NCBI GenBank assembly: GCA_907163375.1
Contig: CAJQUW010009236.1
Coordinates: forward strand, 124,001-188,000
Length of the DNA stretch: 64,000 nt
Source of the DNA: Prostheceraeus crozeri
Taxonomy: Eukaryota > Platyhelminthes > Polycladida > Euryleptidae
Direction of reading: 5' to 3'
A program made the position numbers and the translations under genes. Shown here in pieces: positions 30,161 through 42,874 of this stretch; the first letter of the stretch is position 1; the number at the start of each line of letters is the position of its first letter. The notes beneath the pieces are model-generated. The model ran no database searches. It saw nothing but the letters and a program-made list of their open reading frames with translations, and was not told the DNA's origin.

Positions 30161-31195
30161 ATTTAAAGTGCCATTACTAACAGTAGCCTACACTGATTTC
30201 CACGGCTGACCCGATTTTCAAATGTAACATCGGATACTAAAGAAGTTCACTATTTATTATAGATAAGATTTTGAAATTTAAAGTCTATGATTGGCGTGAT
30301 ATTAGACACAAACCTTATCCATTGGAATGCTGTTTTGCATTGGCCAAGATATATTTTCGCCTGTGTCCCCAATGGGGAAATAATTTCTGACTTTTTGTTC
30401 AGATGTATGCTTTTCATTTCGGTCAGGTGTGAGGGTTGCTTGGCAAACGACATTGACATGCTGAGTGACATTCTTGAAAATCTTCAGTTAGGCAAATTTT
30501 TGTCTTAAGTGGACCATGCTTAATCATATTGAATACTATTTAACCAAAAATTCAAATTAGTTTAGGAAATCTCAGTGCTTAACCTTAATCGGTCGAGCGC
30601 TCCACAAGTGGAACATAGTTTTGAATTGCTGCTGAGAGTATGGTATTTATTGATTTGCTTACTTTTTTGTATGTGGGCACATTTTGACCTTTGGTGAATA
30701 CTGAATAGGATTTTTCTTTTGACCTTGTACCGTCAGTCTGGATGCCATCAAATATGGGCCATTTCATGAATTTTTTATTTTCCTTGTTATTTTTTGTACA
30801 AATTAAAACTTTCGAATTCATGCTACTAGTTATAGTGCTAGTACTCTGTTATAGCCTAAACGACCATTGAAAGAAATATAGAGTTAGTCCTAACTGGTCA
30901 AGGCTGATGTTCCACTTCTGGAACTTTCGTCCAATAAAAGGTGTTTTTTTCCGTGACATCTTATGAAATTGCTTTTATTTTGCTAACTCAATTCAAATGT
31001 GCTTCCCCTTCTATCACCATTCGATGCATCATAAAGCCCAGTGTAATAAAAGCGTTTCTGATGTATTACAGCAGGTTTTATGTACCTGATGAAATGTTAA
31101 CAAAAATGGCAATAAACGAGTATCATATACGATATAAAAGTATCCACTCCTAAATAGCGATTGACTACGAAAACTTTGAACGAAATCTCAAGTGT
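30161..31195. other. non-coding; possible piggyBac left end near 30577
   Basis: No gene recognised. GCTTAACCTTAATCGGTCGAG near 30580 contains TTAA followed by CCTTAATCGG, and GTTCCACTTCTGGAAC near 30910 and CCACAAGTGGAAC near 30602 are small palindromes, as at piggyBac ends. They lie at the 3' side of the transposase remnant at 31199. The opposite end was not found. Confidence 0.4.
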
Positions 31196-31198
31196 TTA

Positions 31199-32119
31199 TG
31201 GTGTATGATGAAAAACAAAGCACTTCTCAAGTAGCGGCTTTCCACACTTGTTGCACTGCTTTTTAGTATTCTTGTGGCACTGCGCACACCGTCGTTGCTT
31301 GTCGCTAGTGCTGATGTAGTGTCCAGTGTTATCGAATCTCAGGCTGGCCATAGCTGGAGCCGCATTACTTTGATGACGGTTCAGGCGACGATCATTCTTT
31401 TTCATCGTCGATCGAGAGTTTTTTAGCGAAAACTCCAAACTGAAGGAGATTTTTTTTGAGTACATCGTACAACGGCAGGACTTTGGCGACTTTCGAGCGC
31501 TGAAGGTGATTGTTGTCTGTAAAGTGAAAACATTGTTTTATAAGCATGTACCTGTCTCTGGTCATGTAGCTGCTACACATCGATGCATTATAGTCTTCCG
31601 ATTTCGACCAATAGCTTTTTCATTTGGGAGACGGACGTAGCCTGAATATAGCAAAATGCCGACGAAACAAAGGAGCTCTCGTCGATCCATTACGAAGTTG
31701 TGAATGTTCCTCACCTCACTAGCGTACCGGTGTGATTCTGTCACAATGAGGTCAGTCATAGCACTGTCAAAAAAGAGGAAAAACGACTCTGTGCAAGTCC
31801 TTTCAACCAGAAGAGGATGCGCTTCAAGGAGAGGTGTGAATTGGGCAATAGGTGCCGTGAGCTCGAGCCTTGCTGAAGTTCTCCATCGACGATCGCCTAC
31901 ATCATCGGATTCGGGAATCAGTTCAGGATGTTGAATCTCAATAGTGCCCGCAACATCAGCGGGGAGATCAGCGGGGGCTGTTTCTTCTTCTTCTGTCACT
32001 TGACCGTCGTCTTCAGGGGGAATAATGATAATTCTCGGCTTTTCATCAGCTTCATCGTCTTCATCAGGCTCTTGCATGACGCGTTCGACGGCCTCATCAA
32101 GGGTTATGAAGCGACGCAT
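31199..32119 (-). pseudogene. piggyBac transposase deletion derivative
   Basis: From MRRFITLDEAVERVMQE the acidic head leads to FFLFFDSAMTDLIVTESHRY and ELLCFVGILLYSGYVRLPNE. In another frame follows MTRDRYMLIKQCFHFTDNN with PLYDVLKKNLLQFGVF, stopping at LSIDDEKE just where the first catalytic region begins. The sequence then jumps to the C-terminal cysteine domain RRCAQCHKNTKKQCNKCGK. The catalytic core is deleted and at least one frameshift is present. It resembles the PGBD-type piggyBac subgroup. Confidence 0.88.
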
Positions 32120-33719
32120 TTTGGTGAAAAATATGACACAAGTCTCAAATCTCAATCAAATGTCATTTAGAAAGAATTTGATAGACACTGTATAATGTAT
32201 CTTCACTGCTATTGCTGTGGGAAAACCCGGAATCTATTCTTAGAAACCTATCTGTAAGATTGTGTGTAAAGGACTCGATTCCATCTCTATGACCCGATTT
32301 CAAACCTTGTTTGCTTTGGGAAAAACCTGAAGTCTATTTATAGAAGATACTACGAAAACGTCATCCCGAAAACGGAAAAGAGACCCGAAAGAATGGTAGC
32401 AAAATATATAAAGCAAAACATAATGAAAAAGAAGATAGCTGCGGAGGTCATGTACAGTGAAAGTTGCAGATTCAAATGCTATTTGATAGCTGAAAGTGAG
32501 CGGAAGAAAATATTCTCGCACCACTGCTATTCATTAAATCAAGCAATGAATGACCCTTTCATCTACAATTCGATAGAATCAGAGCTTCATGCGAGACCTC
32601 GTTTCAAAAATCGATATATTACTATAGAATTCAATGTAAAAATTTATCATGGTAAGCGTGGTATTTGAAAGTAAGCGTTTTGTTGTCTATTGGACATCAG
32701 TCTCAGATAGAATCGAAAATCCTTTTTGACAAGCTCATTGGGCCTAGACCACTTTTCAAAATGCAAGCAAAATAATTGACCATTCAGAATACCAACTGAG
32801 AAAAAAGTTGCAGTGAAAGATCACATCGCTTTTTTCCCAACTGAAGCATCGTACTGCAGTAGAGAAAAAATCTCAAAAAATTAGTGTCCTTCGTTCCCCG
32901 TATTCATCGTCTATTCTGCGAGTCGATTGTGACCACTTTTTTTGGACTGTCTTTTGCTTAGGACATTTTGATGCCTAATGATTCAAAGCGAGTTCCGAAA
33001 AAGTTGTTTATGTTTTCGATTGTATGAAATATAAAAATCATATCCTCACTTAGCATGTTTTGACATAACAAATGTTGGGCGCATTAACATGCTAGGTGCA
33101 CACATCGATCGATTTCTATGGATTAATTATCTTTAAATATATCTCTTTTGATAAGAAATGATTATTTAGTTAACATAAGAAGCACTGAAGAAGAATCAAT
33201 ACCAAAGCTGAAAATTGAATGATAACAAACACCTCCAGACTTTAAGTTCCTTTTGCTCAAAAATGAATAAAGTGCACTTAACATGTCAATGCACCGAATC
33301 CTTCAATTGTTTAGTTTCGCAGTTGCATTTCTTGTTGTTATTGTTACTGTCATGACCTCTTACTTTGTTCGGAATTCTTGAATTACTATTTCTAGCGATG
33401 TTGCCCATGTTAGGCATGCAGCAGTACCGGTGGTTGATTTTAAGTATTCCTCTTTAAAATTATGTGATGCTTATGTTGTTGATGAAAGTGTTGACTGATC
33501 GAATTCAAAAAAACATTGCCGACGTTTGTTTCCACATTTATGGTGTATGGGATATTGAATCAAATATTCACTTTCCTCTATTTGATGTTTTGTTTTCTTG
33601 AAAACAAAGTTCTTTTTTAAAACCACTTTTGGTCAGTGCTCTTTGATAATACGGATTTTCCAAGTTGAATTCTTCAGCACCGCAAACTCAAGCTTCGATC
33701 ATGCTTGGAATTTCTTTGA
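32120..33719. other. non-coding, nothing recognised
   Basis: AT-rich, with open frames under 95 codons and no family likeness. No element ends identified. Confidence 0.5.
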
Positions 33720-34781
33720 TTATTATGTACTACAGTAGGTGGGTAATTTGACTTCACGTTTAAATATATTGGTTTTGATTTGGTTTATTTTGCGGCTTAT
33801 ACTTTCCCGTTTGGAGATCGAAGTTTACGTCCAAAAAGTCGGTTGATTTGATATTACATTCAACAGTAATTTTTAATTCATGCTTTTGAAAGATATTTAT
33901 CATTTTTTTCTTTCTTTATCACGGATGGTCCAGACGCATTTCTGTGAGAATAGCTATGCCGTCATCTCTGAAGAGACCAATGTTGTATTTTTCAAATCGG
34001 TTGCTTAATGGTAAAGACTCACCAATTCACAAATTTCTGCACTATCAAAGCCTCCCATTAAGACATCGAAGGAGCCATTGTTTCCCGGTTTACTATGTAG
34101 GCTATTAGACTAATCCAATAAAGACATTTTTGAAAATGCATTATTGCCTCGAATTCTTTTTCGGAGAATTGTGTAAATTCTTCAATAAAATTGATACTAT
34201 CTAAAAGCAATTGTTCAGAGATTGAAGGATAAAAATCAGCAATGATAAATTTTATAAATATGCAAATTCTTCTTCTGTGGTATATTGCTAAACCACTGGA
34301 TAACTGTCGCAGTTTGTTCCCATTGCATCAAATTTGAGGTTTCTCGGATTATCTTGTTATGTCCAGATGTGTTCTTTATCCGAAATGTGTTCGCTAATTA
34401 TGCCGATTTATGTCTTCGATAGGTTGATTAATCTTCATTTTATTGAATTGGGGAAGTTGCCTTTAAAGCAAGTTTCGATGAATACCCTTCGACTTTTGTC
34501 TCAACATTGAATTGCTTTTCAACTTGCTTCGTCTCAATATTTAGCGTTTTCGTAATATTGTCATCAGCTTTCTTGTATACCTTCGCAATGTTTTCATTGT
34601 ACATTTTCTGTAAATTGAATGTAAATAGTAATAATAATAATTGAATGTTGTAATTGTAAATTTTCCTTAGGAATTTCGTATACATTATTTGTTTCCATCT
34701 GCGAATCCTAAAATGTTTTTTGATTGATTGATTGAGTGATTTCTTCTTGTCAATTTTCAATTGTTGTAAAAATTGTTGCAA
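33720..34781 (-). pseudogene. degenerate reverse transcriptase (non-LTR / Penelope-like type)
   Basis: On the minus strand, over several frames: NLQKMYNENIAKVYKKADDN upstream, then FYPSISEQLLLDSINFIEEF, a FDVLMGGFD segment, YNIGLFRDDGIAIL (the catalytic RDD box), and STDFLDVNFDLQTGKYKP. These follow the order of a common invertebrate reverse transcriptase family. Many stops and shifts make it dead. No LTRs or ends seen; the exact clade is uncertain. Confidence 0.75.
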
Positions 34782-34799
34782 AAATCAATTTCACAATTC

Positions 34800-35174
34800 A
34801 AAATGCTGAAGCAAAATGCTCATTATCTAAAACATATCCACTAAAATGAAAGTTGTTCCTCGAGATAACTTTTCGCCGAACAGATGCTAAAATAATGTCC
34901 CTCAATGCAAAAGTTTCTTTCAAACTTTTGTAAGTTAAGTTATCAACATTTCAGCGGCAGCTTATCTACCTAAGGCCTATCATCAATCGGTGACGTTTCT
35001 CACCATTATTAGCTTATTCTTTCAATTAAAAGCAACAGGCGGCCAAATCTCTATTTTTCATTTCCTTCTAGAATAAAAAACTCTTGAACAAAGTCATATT
35101 CAGTGATATTCTACGATGATTTTGACTTTCTCTGGTATGAAAGAAAAATATACTTCCCTCTTCGGCGTGATTAA
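34800..35174. other. non-coding, nothing recognised
   Basis: No gene or element boundary seen. Confidence 0.5.
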
Positions 35175-35178
35175 TTAA

Positions 35179-36528
35179 AACACTAGAAGACCGGGGCGCG
35201 TCAATTGACGTAAATTCAAACATTTTTTTGTTCTTTTTCCGTTTAATCGTGATATGAACCGATAAAACTTCTTAACTTTCAATATTTCTATGAGTTCTTA
35301 TTTCTGTAATGGAGTCGAGTCTTCAGGTCATCTTATTATCATAGAAGTCGCATGACTACCAAGAAAGCCGAACTGCGTCAATTGACGCAGTCTACGATTG
35401 GGCATGTATTGGCGTTGTTTGATTTCTTTTCAACGTACCTGACATCTACTTCTATGGTGCCTTGCATGTTTCAAATTTTAGAAATGTTATTGAACTATGA
35501 TGTCGAGTGTCTGTCGCAATTTACATACTAAATAGAACTCATTTGCAGACACAAATCAAATATATTGAGGTCAATGCTGTCAGTGTGAGTAATTGACGAA
35601 GCTGCTGTAACCATTAGACATCGAAACAGTTATTATTCGGCTGTTGACTGATATCCTTACGGTACTTGTTTCTATTCTGACGACTATACTGTCTCGACGC
35701 GCGAAATATTCAGCTCTACAAGCTCTACAATTTTTACAAGAACTAGATACGGACGACAGCGATGCCGGAGAAGAATTCGTAGGCACACAAGAAGAAAATG
35801 AAAACTCAGTAGCGCGTATTAGTGGAATAAATTATGATGTCGATAATTCAAGCAGTAGTGACAGTGACGAAGGAGATTCGATCGGTAATATTCCGCCGTT
35901 ACATCAACGACTTTCTAGACATCCAGAAGGCGATTGTGAGTCAAATGACAGGCATTTTGGAAAAGATGGAACAGTTTGGACTTTCTCGCAATACATTGAG
36001 CCATATTGTTGGACGACGAAATTCACAAAACGTTTTGCGACGACATAGTGGTCCAACTGCGTATGCAAGTGCCCGAATAAGTGATCCGTTAACCGCTTTT
36101 TGCTTATTGTTCAATGAGCCGATGCTCCGAAAAATGTGCAAAAAGTGCTCATAATGTATTTGAAATTTACAATTCGTTACATGTTAATTATAAGTTTTCA
36201 TTGAATAAACTGCATTTTTCTTTAAAAAAAGCTTAGTAGTTGGTGTTTTCTGTTTTTACATTTGCAATACATGCATAGTTTATAGCAAACATATAAGCAT
36301 AATGAATGAGAAATTAATCATGTACGCTATCGATTTCTATGGATGGCAATCATATTATTCATTAAATGCCCAATCAATACAACAATAAACATAAATTAGT
36401 ATTTCACAATATATCATTATAACTAATAAAAATTCAAAGATGGAGCAAAATTGGTACTGTATTTGATATTGCGTCAATTGACGCATTTCAGGCTTTCTCG
36501 TAAGATCAAAAGTTCCGGTCTTCTAGTG
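35179..36528 (+). mobile_element. short piggyBac derivative with GTCAATTGAC palindromes
   Basis: Left end CACTAGAAGACCGG (at 35181, two As after TTAA) and right end CCGGTCTTCTAGTG followed by TTAA at 36529-36532 are inverse. GCGTCAATTGACG occurs near both ends (35198, 36474) and at 35374. About 1.35 kb, with only an N-terminal transposase remnant inside. Confidence 0.82.
35644..36154 (+). pseudogene. piggyBac transposase N-terminal remnant
   Basis: An acidic head (LDTDDSDAGEEF, SSSSDSDEGDS) is followed by FGKDGTVWTFSQY and, in the next frame, GRRNSQNVLRRHSGPTAYA with ISDPLTAFCLLFNEPML. This is the start region of a piggyBac transposase broken by one frameshift. The catalytic part is absent and sequence runs straight to the right end. 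Confidence 0.8.
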
Positions 36529-36532
36529 TTAA

Positions 36533-38217
36533 CCAGCACAAGCATTGTTGAAATAAAACTTTGGAAACTGATAATGCGGTAATTGAGTTTACAGCTGTGA
36601 CTTTCACACAATTATTACAATATGCATGATAATGTGGTGATGAAATCTTGTAATCCGATATAATCTGGCACTTTGATCATATCTCTGTTTACCACAGCTA
36701 AATTAACACTATAATTGCACGAATACTACAAAATTAAAATAACGCGAAATCGAAATGTGCATCTCATCAGTAGAATCGACATCTAATGAATGTCTCCAGA
36801 AATAATGGTGAAATAATCGCAGAAATGAAAATGAACAAGTAAACTCCCCGGTTGTTACCGACTTGGTATGAAGTTGTACAAGAAGATTAATGATTTCGTC
36901 ATCTTTCAAATTACAGCGAGTGTTCTCGTAATTCAGCAAACTTGTGTCACCTGCAAATTTCAGCAATTTCATCGTCATGAAGGGCTACGAAGTGTAATTC
37001 GCTTGATTACAGAATTTGAGGGGAAACTTCTAGTAAACTGTAGCCAGCGCAGTGATGATCAAGCAAAATGCTCTGAAGATCTATCTTAAATACGGCAAAT
37101 TTGCGCATATTGGTTTAATTCATAGAGCAAGTACACACGTAGTTAGGTAGATTGTCTACTGAAAACTGTCATCTTAGAGTGAAAACTTTTGTACTAACGG
37201 ACTCTGATTTTACGAAGATCCTCCAGAAGTCTAAAAAATATTTTATCAATTTTAAAAAGGTACTAGCGATTCGGTATATAAAATCTTAACATTTAGATAG
37301 CATGAAACCTATCAGATAGTAAAAGGAATGAAGGTTTAGCAATAAGAATCTTGATTAAAAGGAAATAAATTGCTGATCCGGGAAATTTCATGAACTGCAT
37401 GAAAATGTAAGTCTTCATACAGAAAATGAAAACTTATCTGAATCTTGGCTAACCTACATTTTCGAGCTTGTTAACTTAGCGAATTTAGTTAATACCATTT
37501 TTTCCAACTGACTGAATGGATTTGTCAAGGTGATGCTCTTGTGCAAATTATTAATAGCTCAATGCATGCTACGGTCAATTAAAATCACTGTGTTGAATTG
37601 AGTCAGTTATGTAGAATGGCAAGAATCATATAACTTTATGCAGATGGAATTCAGCTATATTTAAGGCCTACATTTAGCATTCATATTTTTGGTTTAGGTA
37701 ATGATTCTAAAATGTGTTTCCTATTCGTTGAGAATCATTTCACCCAAATCAGTGATAGTTTTAATTAATAAGCTGCAACTGTAATAATAATAGGTATAGG
37801 CTTATAAAGTCTACAAGACCACAAGTCTGGAACTGTAATACCTACTGATATCTATTTGATGTTGCTGTGATAAAGCTTACAATCGATAGGCCTATCCGTT
37901 ATCCTCAGTGGAAATCAGTGAGACTATCCATTGCAGATATCATTTGGATATCCGTTATTCGTTCCGAATATCTGTCGATAAAAACTCGACATCATGGAAG
38001 TATCGATGTGATATTTGATGGATATCCGAAAAATTGCCGGATAAATCCTCCTTGGTGGGTAAATACATGTATGTGGATAAACTAAATTTTCTTAGCTATG
38101 GTTTCATGATTCAGCATGAATTAAACTTCATTTTTTATCTGAATTTCGATGTTTATCTATTGTAAACCAATTTACGTGTATTATGCATCTTTTAAAATTT
38201 ATCATAATCATTGTCTC
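36533..38217. other. non-coding, nothing recognised
   Basis: No gene or element ends recognised. A GATATCC-rich stretch near 37930-38035 is weakly palindromic. Confidence 0.5.
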
Positions 38218-38289
38218 TGCTTGTAGCTCAGTTGGTATAGCAGAGATCTAGTTTACCTGGGTCGTAAGGTTCGAATCCTGCCACCCGCA
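38218..38289 (+). tRNA. tRNA-like sequence, Thr(AGT)-like, probably decayed
   Basis: 72 nt with a good A box (TAGCTCAGTTGG) and B box (GGTTCGAATCC) at tRNA spacing. The T arm is sound (CCTGG region with GGTTCGAATCC). The anticodon loop would be CTAGTTT (AGT, Thr), but the anticodon stem and two acceptor pairs (TGCTTGT with ACCCGCA) mismatch. Likely a tRNA pseudogene or the head of a tRNA-derived SINE. Confidence 0.5.
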
Positions 38290-38483
38290 AATCTTTTGCA
38301 TGGCAATTTGATCTATCTTTTATTTCATTTCACTCTATTGTTGATTATGATAATTGTGCCTTTCCAATTAAGTGTCAAATAGTCACTTCATTGTAGAAGG
38401 CCTAGATAAGGAAGTAGTCACTTCCATCGAAGCTATAAAAGATCACATAAAAATCATTACATAAAACATTACACAAAACATCA

Positions 38484-38830
38484 CGTTGTGCCAGCAGAGG
38501 CGGCTTCAGTTTGAAAATTTCCCATTATACTTCTCAACAGTTTCTGATGTAATTTTGTATGAAAATTTCGAACATGGTTTAAAAATCATTCAATTAGCTC
38601 TTTTTTGGGAAAACTACGAAAATTCAAAATGGCGGACGGAAAAACCGAAACTGCACTCTGGGGCTAGATTAAAGGAAGTCTCGATTATTTCGTCAACAGC
38701 TTTCGATGTAGTTTGATACGGTCTTTTCAGTTATCACTGTTGGAATATCATGCGGCTAGCCCTTTTCAAGAAATAAGAAAAATTCAAAGCCGGGCATAGA
38801 ACCGAAATAGCAGTCTAGGGCTTGGATAAT
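38484..38830 (+). repeat. dispersed repeat flanking the pogo element (left copy)
   Basis: Contains GAAAATTTCCCATTATACTT, AAAATTCAAAATGGCGGAC and a second related unit. It matches 40759-41172 in inverse, with many differences. The pogo element begins at its end. Confidence 0.75.
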
Positions 38831-38831
38831 A

Positions 38832-40758
38832 CCGTAAAACCTCTAATTGAACGTCACCTCTAATTTAACGACACTTTGATGAATTCATCTCCTGCATCAA
38901 TTACATGACTGAAATAATCTTCTGCAAAACGTGTAAAACAGAAAAATAGTTTATAGAATGCTATGGAGCTATTTTTAGAGGCTGGGAAGTCCCATTCAAT
39001 GGAGTTGCATCGTATTTATTTTTAGACGCTGGGAAATCCTATTCTATCGAGTTACATAGTATCTATTTTTAGACACTGGGAAGTCCCACTCCCAGACTCA
39101 TTCCCATTCGTCAATTCTGTATTATTGTAGAAGCTTACCGGATATTTTAACTTTCGCAGCTCGATAAGATCACAGAAATTCGGCAGCCATGTCTAGCAGC
39201 TCTGACACTGAAGATGTGACCCCTACAAAGCGGAGAAATTACGATATAGCCTACCTTTCAAACTTGAAGTTGTTGCACACGCCGAGAAACACAACAAATC
39301 AAAGGCTGTGAAAAACAAGAAGGTCCATTGTGCATGCATCCAACAGTGGACGGAGCAGAAAACACACCTTGAGGCTCAGTTGAAGGCGTCTTCATCTCCT
39401 ATTTCATCAACTAAGCGACTCCAAGGTCCCGGACGCCCTTTGAAGGACAAGGAATTCGACGAGAAGCTCATCTGTTGGGTTCGTCAGCAACGACAGAAAA
39501 AGCTCCGCGTCAGCCGCACGATAATCCAGACACAGGCACTCGCTTTGTCGACAGACGAGGATTTCAAAGCGAGCAACGGCTGGTTGGAAAAGTTTTTACT
39601 TCGCCACAACTTGGTCTCACGCCGCCCTTATACAACGACCTGTCAGAAAGAGCCGGAACAGTACGCCGAGAAGATCGTGAATTACATTTTGTTCGTCGAA
39701 CAGTGCCGTCGTACCTCCAACTATACCTACATCTTTGCTGCCGACGAGACGACCGTCAACTTGGACTACTCAAGCAGCCTTACCGTTGAAAGTAAGGGAG
39801 TCCGAGAGGTCCCGGTGAAGACTGCCGGTCATGACAAGTTACATGTTACTGTCATGCTGACCGCTCGATCCGATGGATATAAATGTCGACTGTACGTTCT
39901 ACTCCCGAACAAGCGACAAAATAAGGAGATCGCCACCAGGTTCAAGAACACGCTCCATCTGTGTTGGGCCGGCCGCACGTTCTTCAATGACGATCTGACT
40001 TCTGAGTTTCTACAGAATATCATCAGTTCTTCAATGTTTGGCAAAAGCGCCTGCTGGCCTGGGACTCAAACCGTTGTCACATTAGTGATACCACCAAGAA
40101 GCAATTGAAGAAACTACAGATTGACGTGGCCGTGGGCCCCCGACGTCTACTGGAATGCCCCATTCAAGGCCAAAGTCAGTCAGTTCTACGAGAATTGGAT
40201 GTTGCACGGCGAGAAGAGCTACACCAAATCCGGCAACATGCGAGCGCCATCAATGGAAGTATACTTGAAATGGATTATCGATGCCTGGTATCAGCTGCCG
40301 AAGGATCTGATCATCAAGTCATTCAAAGGATGCGGACTGACCAACGCTCTCGACGGCTCGGAGGATTGCCAGATCCATTGTTTCAAGCCAGACTCGGACG
40401 GTCCAATTCAGACTGGTTTGCAACTTCTCCGGCAAGCCCGAGCCAATGCTGGTGTCGAACGTGGAATCAATCAGAACTTTGACGATGATGCTGAAGGTGA
40501 TGCGAATGACGTCATTCGTCGACGAGGACAGCTACAACAGCGACGTGTCACTTGATTTTCACTAGTGAGTTTGTGATTTCTAACCAGTGATTACTGGTAA
40601 CCTGTGTTTACAGATTTAAGATAAAAATCACTGAAAATTTCATCTCTAAAATCTGATCAGCTATAGTCGAAAAATAGTGCGGCACTCTCTAATTAAACGG
40701 CAGTGCGAGGAAAGGTTTGAAAATAGAACGGCATGCCGTTCAAATAGAGGTTTTACGG
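38832..40758 (+). mobile_element. pogo-like element (Tc1/mariner superfamily)
   Basis: Left end CCGTAAAACCTCTAATTGAACG (22 nt) is inverse to the right end, which reads CGTTCAAATAGAGGTTTTACGG. A TA precedes the left end; the right side reads GT, so one copy of the expected TA seems mutated. It contains one transposase remnant. About 1.9 kb. Confidence 0.85.
39189..40555 (+). pseudogene. pogo/CENP-B-like transposase, broken
   Basis: ATGTCTAGCAGC opens MSSSSDTEDVTPTKRRNYD; a frameshift near 39255 moves to the frame with HCACIQQWTEQKTHLEAQL and GPGRPLKDKEFDEKLICWV. This is the psq plus CENP-B DNA-binding region (NGWLEKFLLRHNL). The DDE core starts at FAADETTVNLD near 39735. A second shift lies near 40040 (WDSNRCHISDTTKK in another frame) and a short stretch is missing before DVYWNAPFKAKVSQFYENW. 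The tail is near complete. At least two frameshifts, so inactive. Confidence 0.9.
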
Positions 40759-41172
40759 GTCAACAACAAGCCTGGGAGGTCTGATTGATCTGATGTAGAC
40801 CACTGATTCACGTATTTTGATTTGTACATAAGCGAAGATGTCGCTACCAAGAAATTTTGAGAAACTGTTAGGACCTCCAAGACTTGTTGTTGACACATAA
40901 TACATATTAGCCGAGTAAAATTATAGCGGGTAAAATTGCATAGGAAACTGTCGACAAAATGCTTGGGAATACTTTTAATCCAGGACCAGAATTCAGTTCC
41001 GGTTTTTCTGTCCGCAATTTTGAATTTTGTTATTTTATCAAAATTAAGGGCTAGTTGAATGATATTTAAACCATGATTCTCGAATTTTTCATGCAAAATT
41101 AAATCAGAAGCCGTTGAGAAATATAATGGGAAATTTTCAGAATGAAACCGCCTCTCCTGACACACCGTGACA
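40759..41172 (-). repeat. dispersed repeat flanking the pogo element (right copy, inverted)
   Basis: In reverse complement it aligns with 38484-38830: GAAAATTTCCCATTATATTT, TTTAATTTTGCATGAAAAAT and AAAACCGGAACTGAATTCTG. Either two inverted copies of a repeat or the arms of a larger foldback entered by pogo. Confidence 0.75.
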
Positions 41173-41230
41173 TTACCCATCCATTGCTATCAAGGACTCG
41201 AAGGATTTGTAAATGCTATTTGCAATGTAC

Positions 41231-42423
41231 CAGGGATGCTGAGTCGGAGTCCTATCAATTGAAGGGACTCCAGACTCCGACCTCGATCTACATCCGAAAT
41301 ATACATTAATCGAACAAATAATTATTCGTGTGTAATAAAAATTCAATGTGTAAATAATTTCCATTCTCTGACTGTCACTGTCATGATGTCAGCTCGTGAC
41401 TCCATAAATCAAAAGTACAGTCAACACAGCACAAAACCTCAGTCGAGGGATTGTCTCAGTATAACCATTCTATGAGTGAAATCTTAGAGAAAAACGGATT
41501 GTCTTTTCTCTCAGTGATTCAGTAGACGACTGCGATAAGTTGCTTTGCCAAGATCACATCTACACACTTAATTAAGGTCAAATAAATGCGTTGCGGAAAA
41601 CATTACATTTTACCTCATACGTGAATCGTGTGTAATGGCACCTCCGAAGCGGCTGCTTAAAGCAAAAGTTTACGAATATCTTTTGGAGAAAGATGATGGA
41701 TTTTCCTGCTTAATAGAGAATGAGAATGGAGAGAGTTGTCGAACAAATATTAGCAAGGGAGGAGCCGGATCATATGCTTCAAATTTAAAACGGCATTTGA
41801 TGAGATGTCACCGACAACAGTACGATTAGGTACAGAAGGACGAGAACAGCCAGGTAATCGCGAAGAAGAAAAGGAAACATCCCCATCAACGAAGCGATCG
41901 GCTGCCCGGACGTTTTAAAATCAACGTGTCTGCTCCTCTCAACTATGCCTACAACACAATTGTTCTCAAGCGTGAAGCTTTTAATCAGTTACCTCCGTAC
42001 TCGAATCAAGGCTGATATTGTTGATTCCATCATGTTTCTAAGAACGCATGATGGAACTCTGTGGTGACTTGTATATGTGAATCTGCGCTGCTATGAATAC
42101 ATGGTCTCTTTAGGTGTTTTTAATCAAATTATGATATCTTCTTAGTCATCATATATATTCGTGAAATTGTGCATGGTTAATAAGTTTAGAAAACAATCGC
42201 ACTTAGCATTGTCAGCAGCATAGAAGTGCGTCATATCGGTTTTAGTGTATGTTGCCCGAATAGTGCTGTCGTCAATCAAAACTTTCATTTATCATTCTAT
42301 ATTTTACATAATTGCTTAGTACTATTTTTAGTGAAGCTGTATATAGGCCTACTACCGGAGTCGCAGTCCTATCAAACCCCGGAGTCGTGAGTCCTATCAA
42401 AATTATAGGACTCCGCATCCCTG
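41231..42423 (+). mobile_element. small hAT element with BED finger
   Basis: Left end CAGGGATGCTGAGTCGGAG; right end in reverse complement CAGGGATGCGGAGTCCTAT. Flanks CAATGTAC (41223-41230) and CCATGTAC (42424-42431) match at seven of eight bases. GGAGTCCTATCAA-type repeats lie near both ends. 1,193 bp, carrying only the start of a transposase. Confidence 0.88.
41635..41829 (+). pseudogene. hAT transposase N-terminus (BED zinc finger)
   Basis: MAPPKRLLKAKVYEYLLEK leads into a BED finger: FSCLIENENGESC, then SNLKRHLMRCH. It stops after 64 codons; no catalytic or hATC part is seen in the remaining 590 bp of the element. A deletion derivative. Confidence 0.8.
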
Positions 42424-42431
42424 CCATGTAC

Positions 42432-42870
42432 CTTGATCAATGCCGTTGTTACATGCAATTTCTCGAAAGCAGCAAAAAGTTACACAACTCACGTGGTGTA
42501 ACAACAACAGTTCATTTAATACAATGGAAACTGTTGTCACATTGGAAATGTAATTAATTAATGATGCTCCGCAACATTTGGAAAGGAACGTGTAGTCTCA
42601 ATCGGAGTCATAAGAAATGGCTAAATAAGAAACATTGAAATGGAATAGAAAAAAATGAGAGTCATAACAGAAGTAATTTAACAAGCCCGGAGGAGTCGAA
42701 ACATCCCTAGTCTTTAACATCCCTTGTTAAAGGTTTCATTTCCATTAAGTTAATAATGTTCAATAAAAACAACGCAATTAAAGAAGGTGAATTTATTACA
42801 AATAATCGTAAAGTCAATTGTACATTTGTTTGTCGTAAATTGTGGTAGTACTAACGAGAAAGCTTGGAGC
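42432..42870. other. non-coding between two transposons
   Basis: AT-rich and featureless to my reading. Confidence 0.5.
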
Positions 42871-42874
42871 TTAA

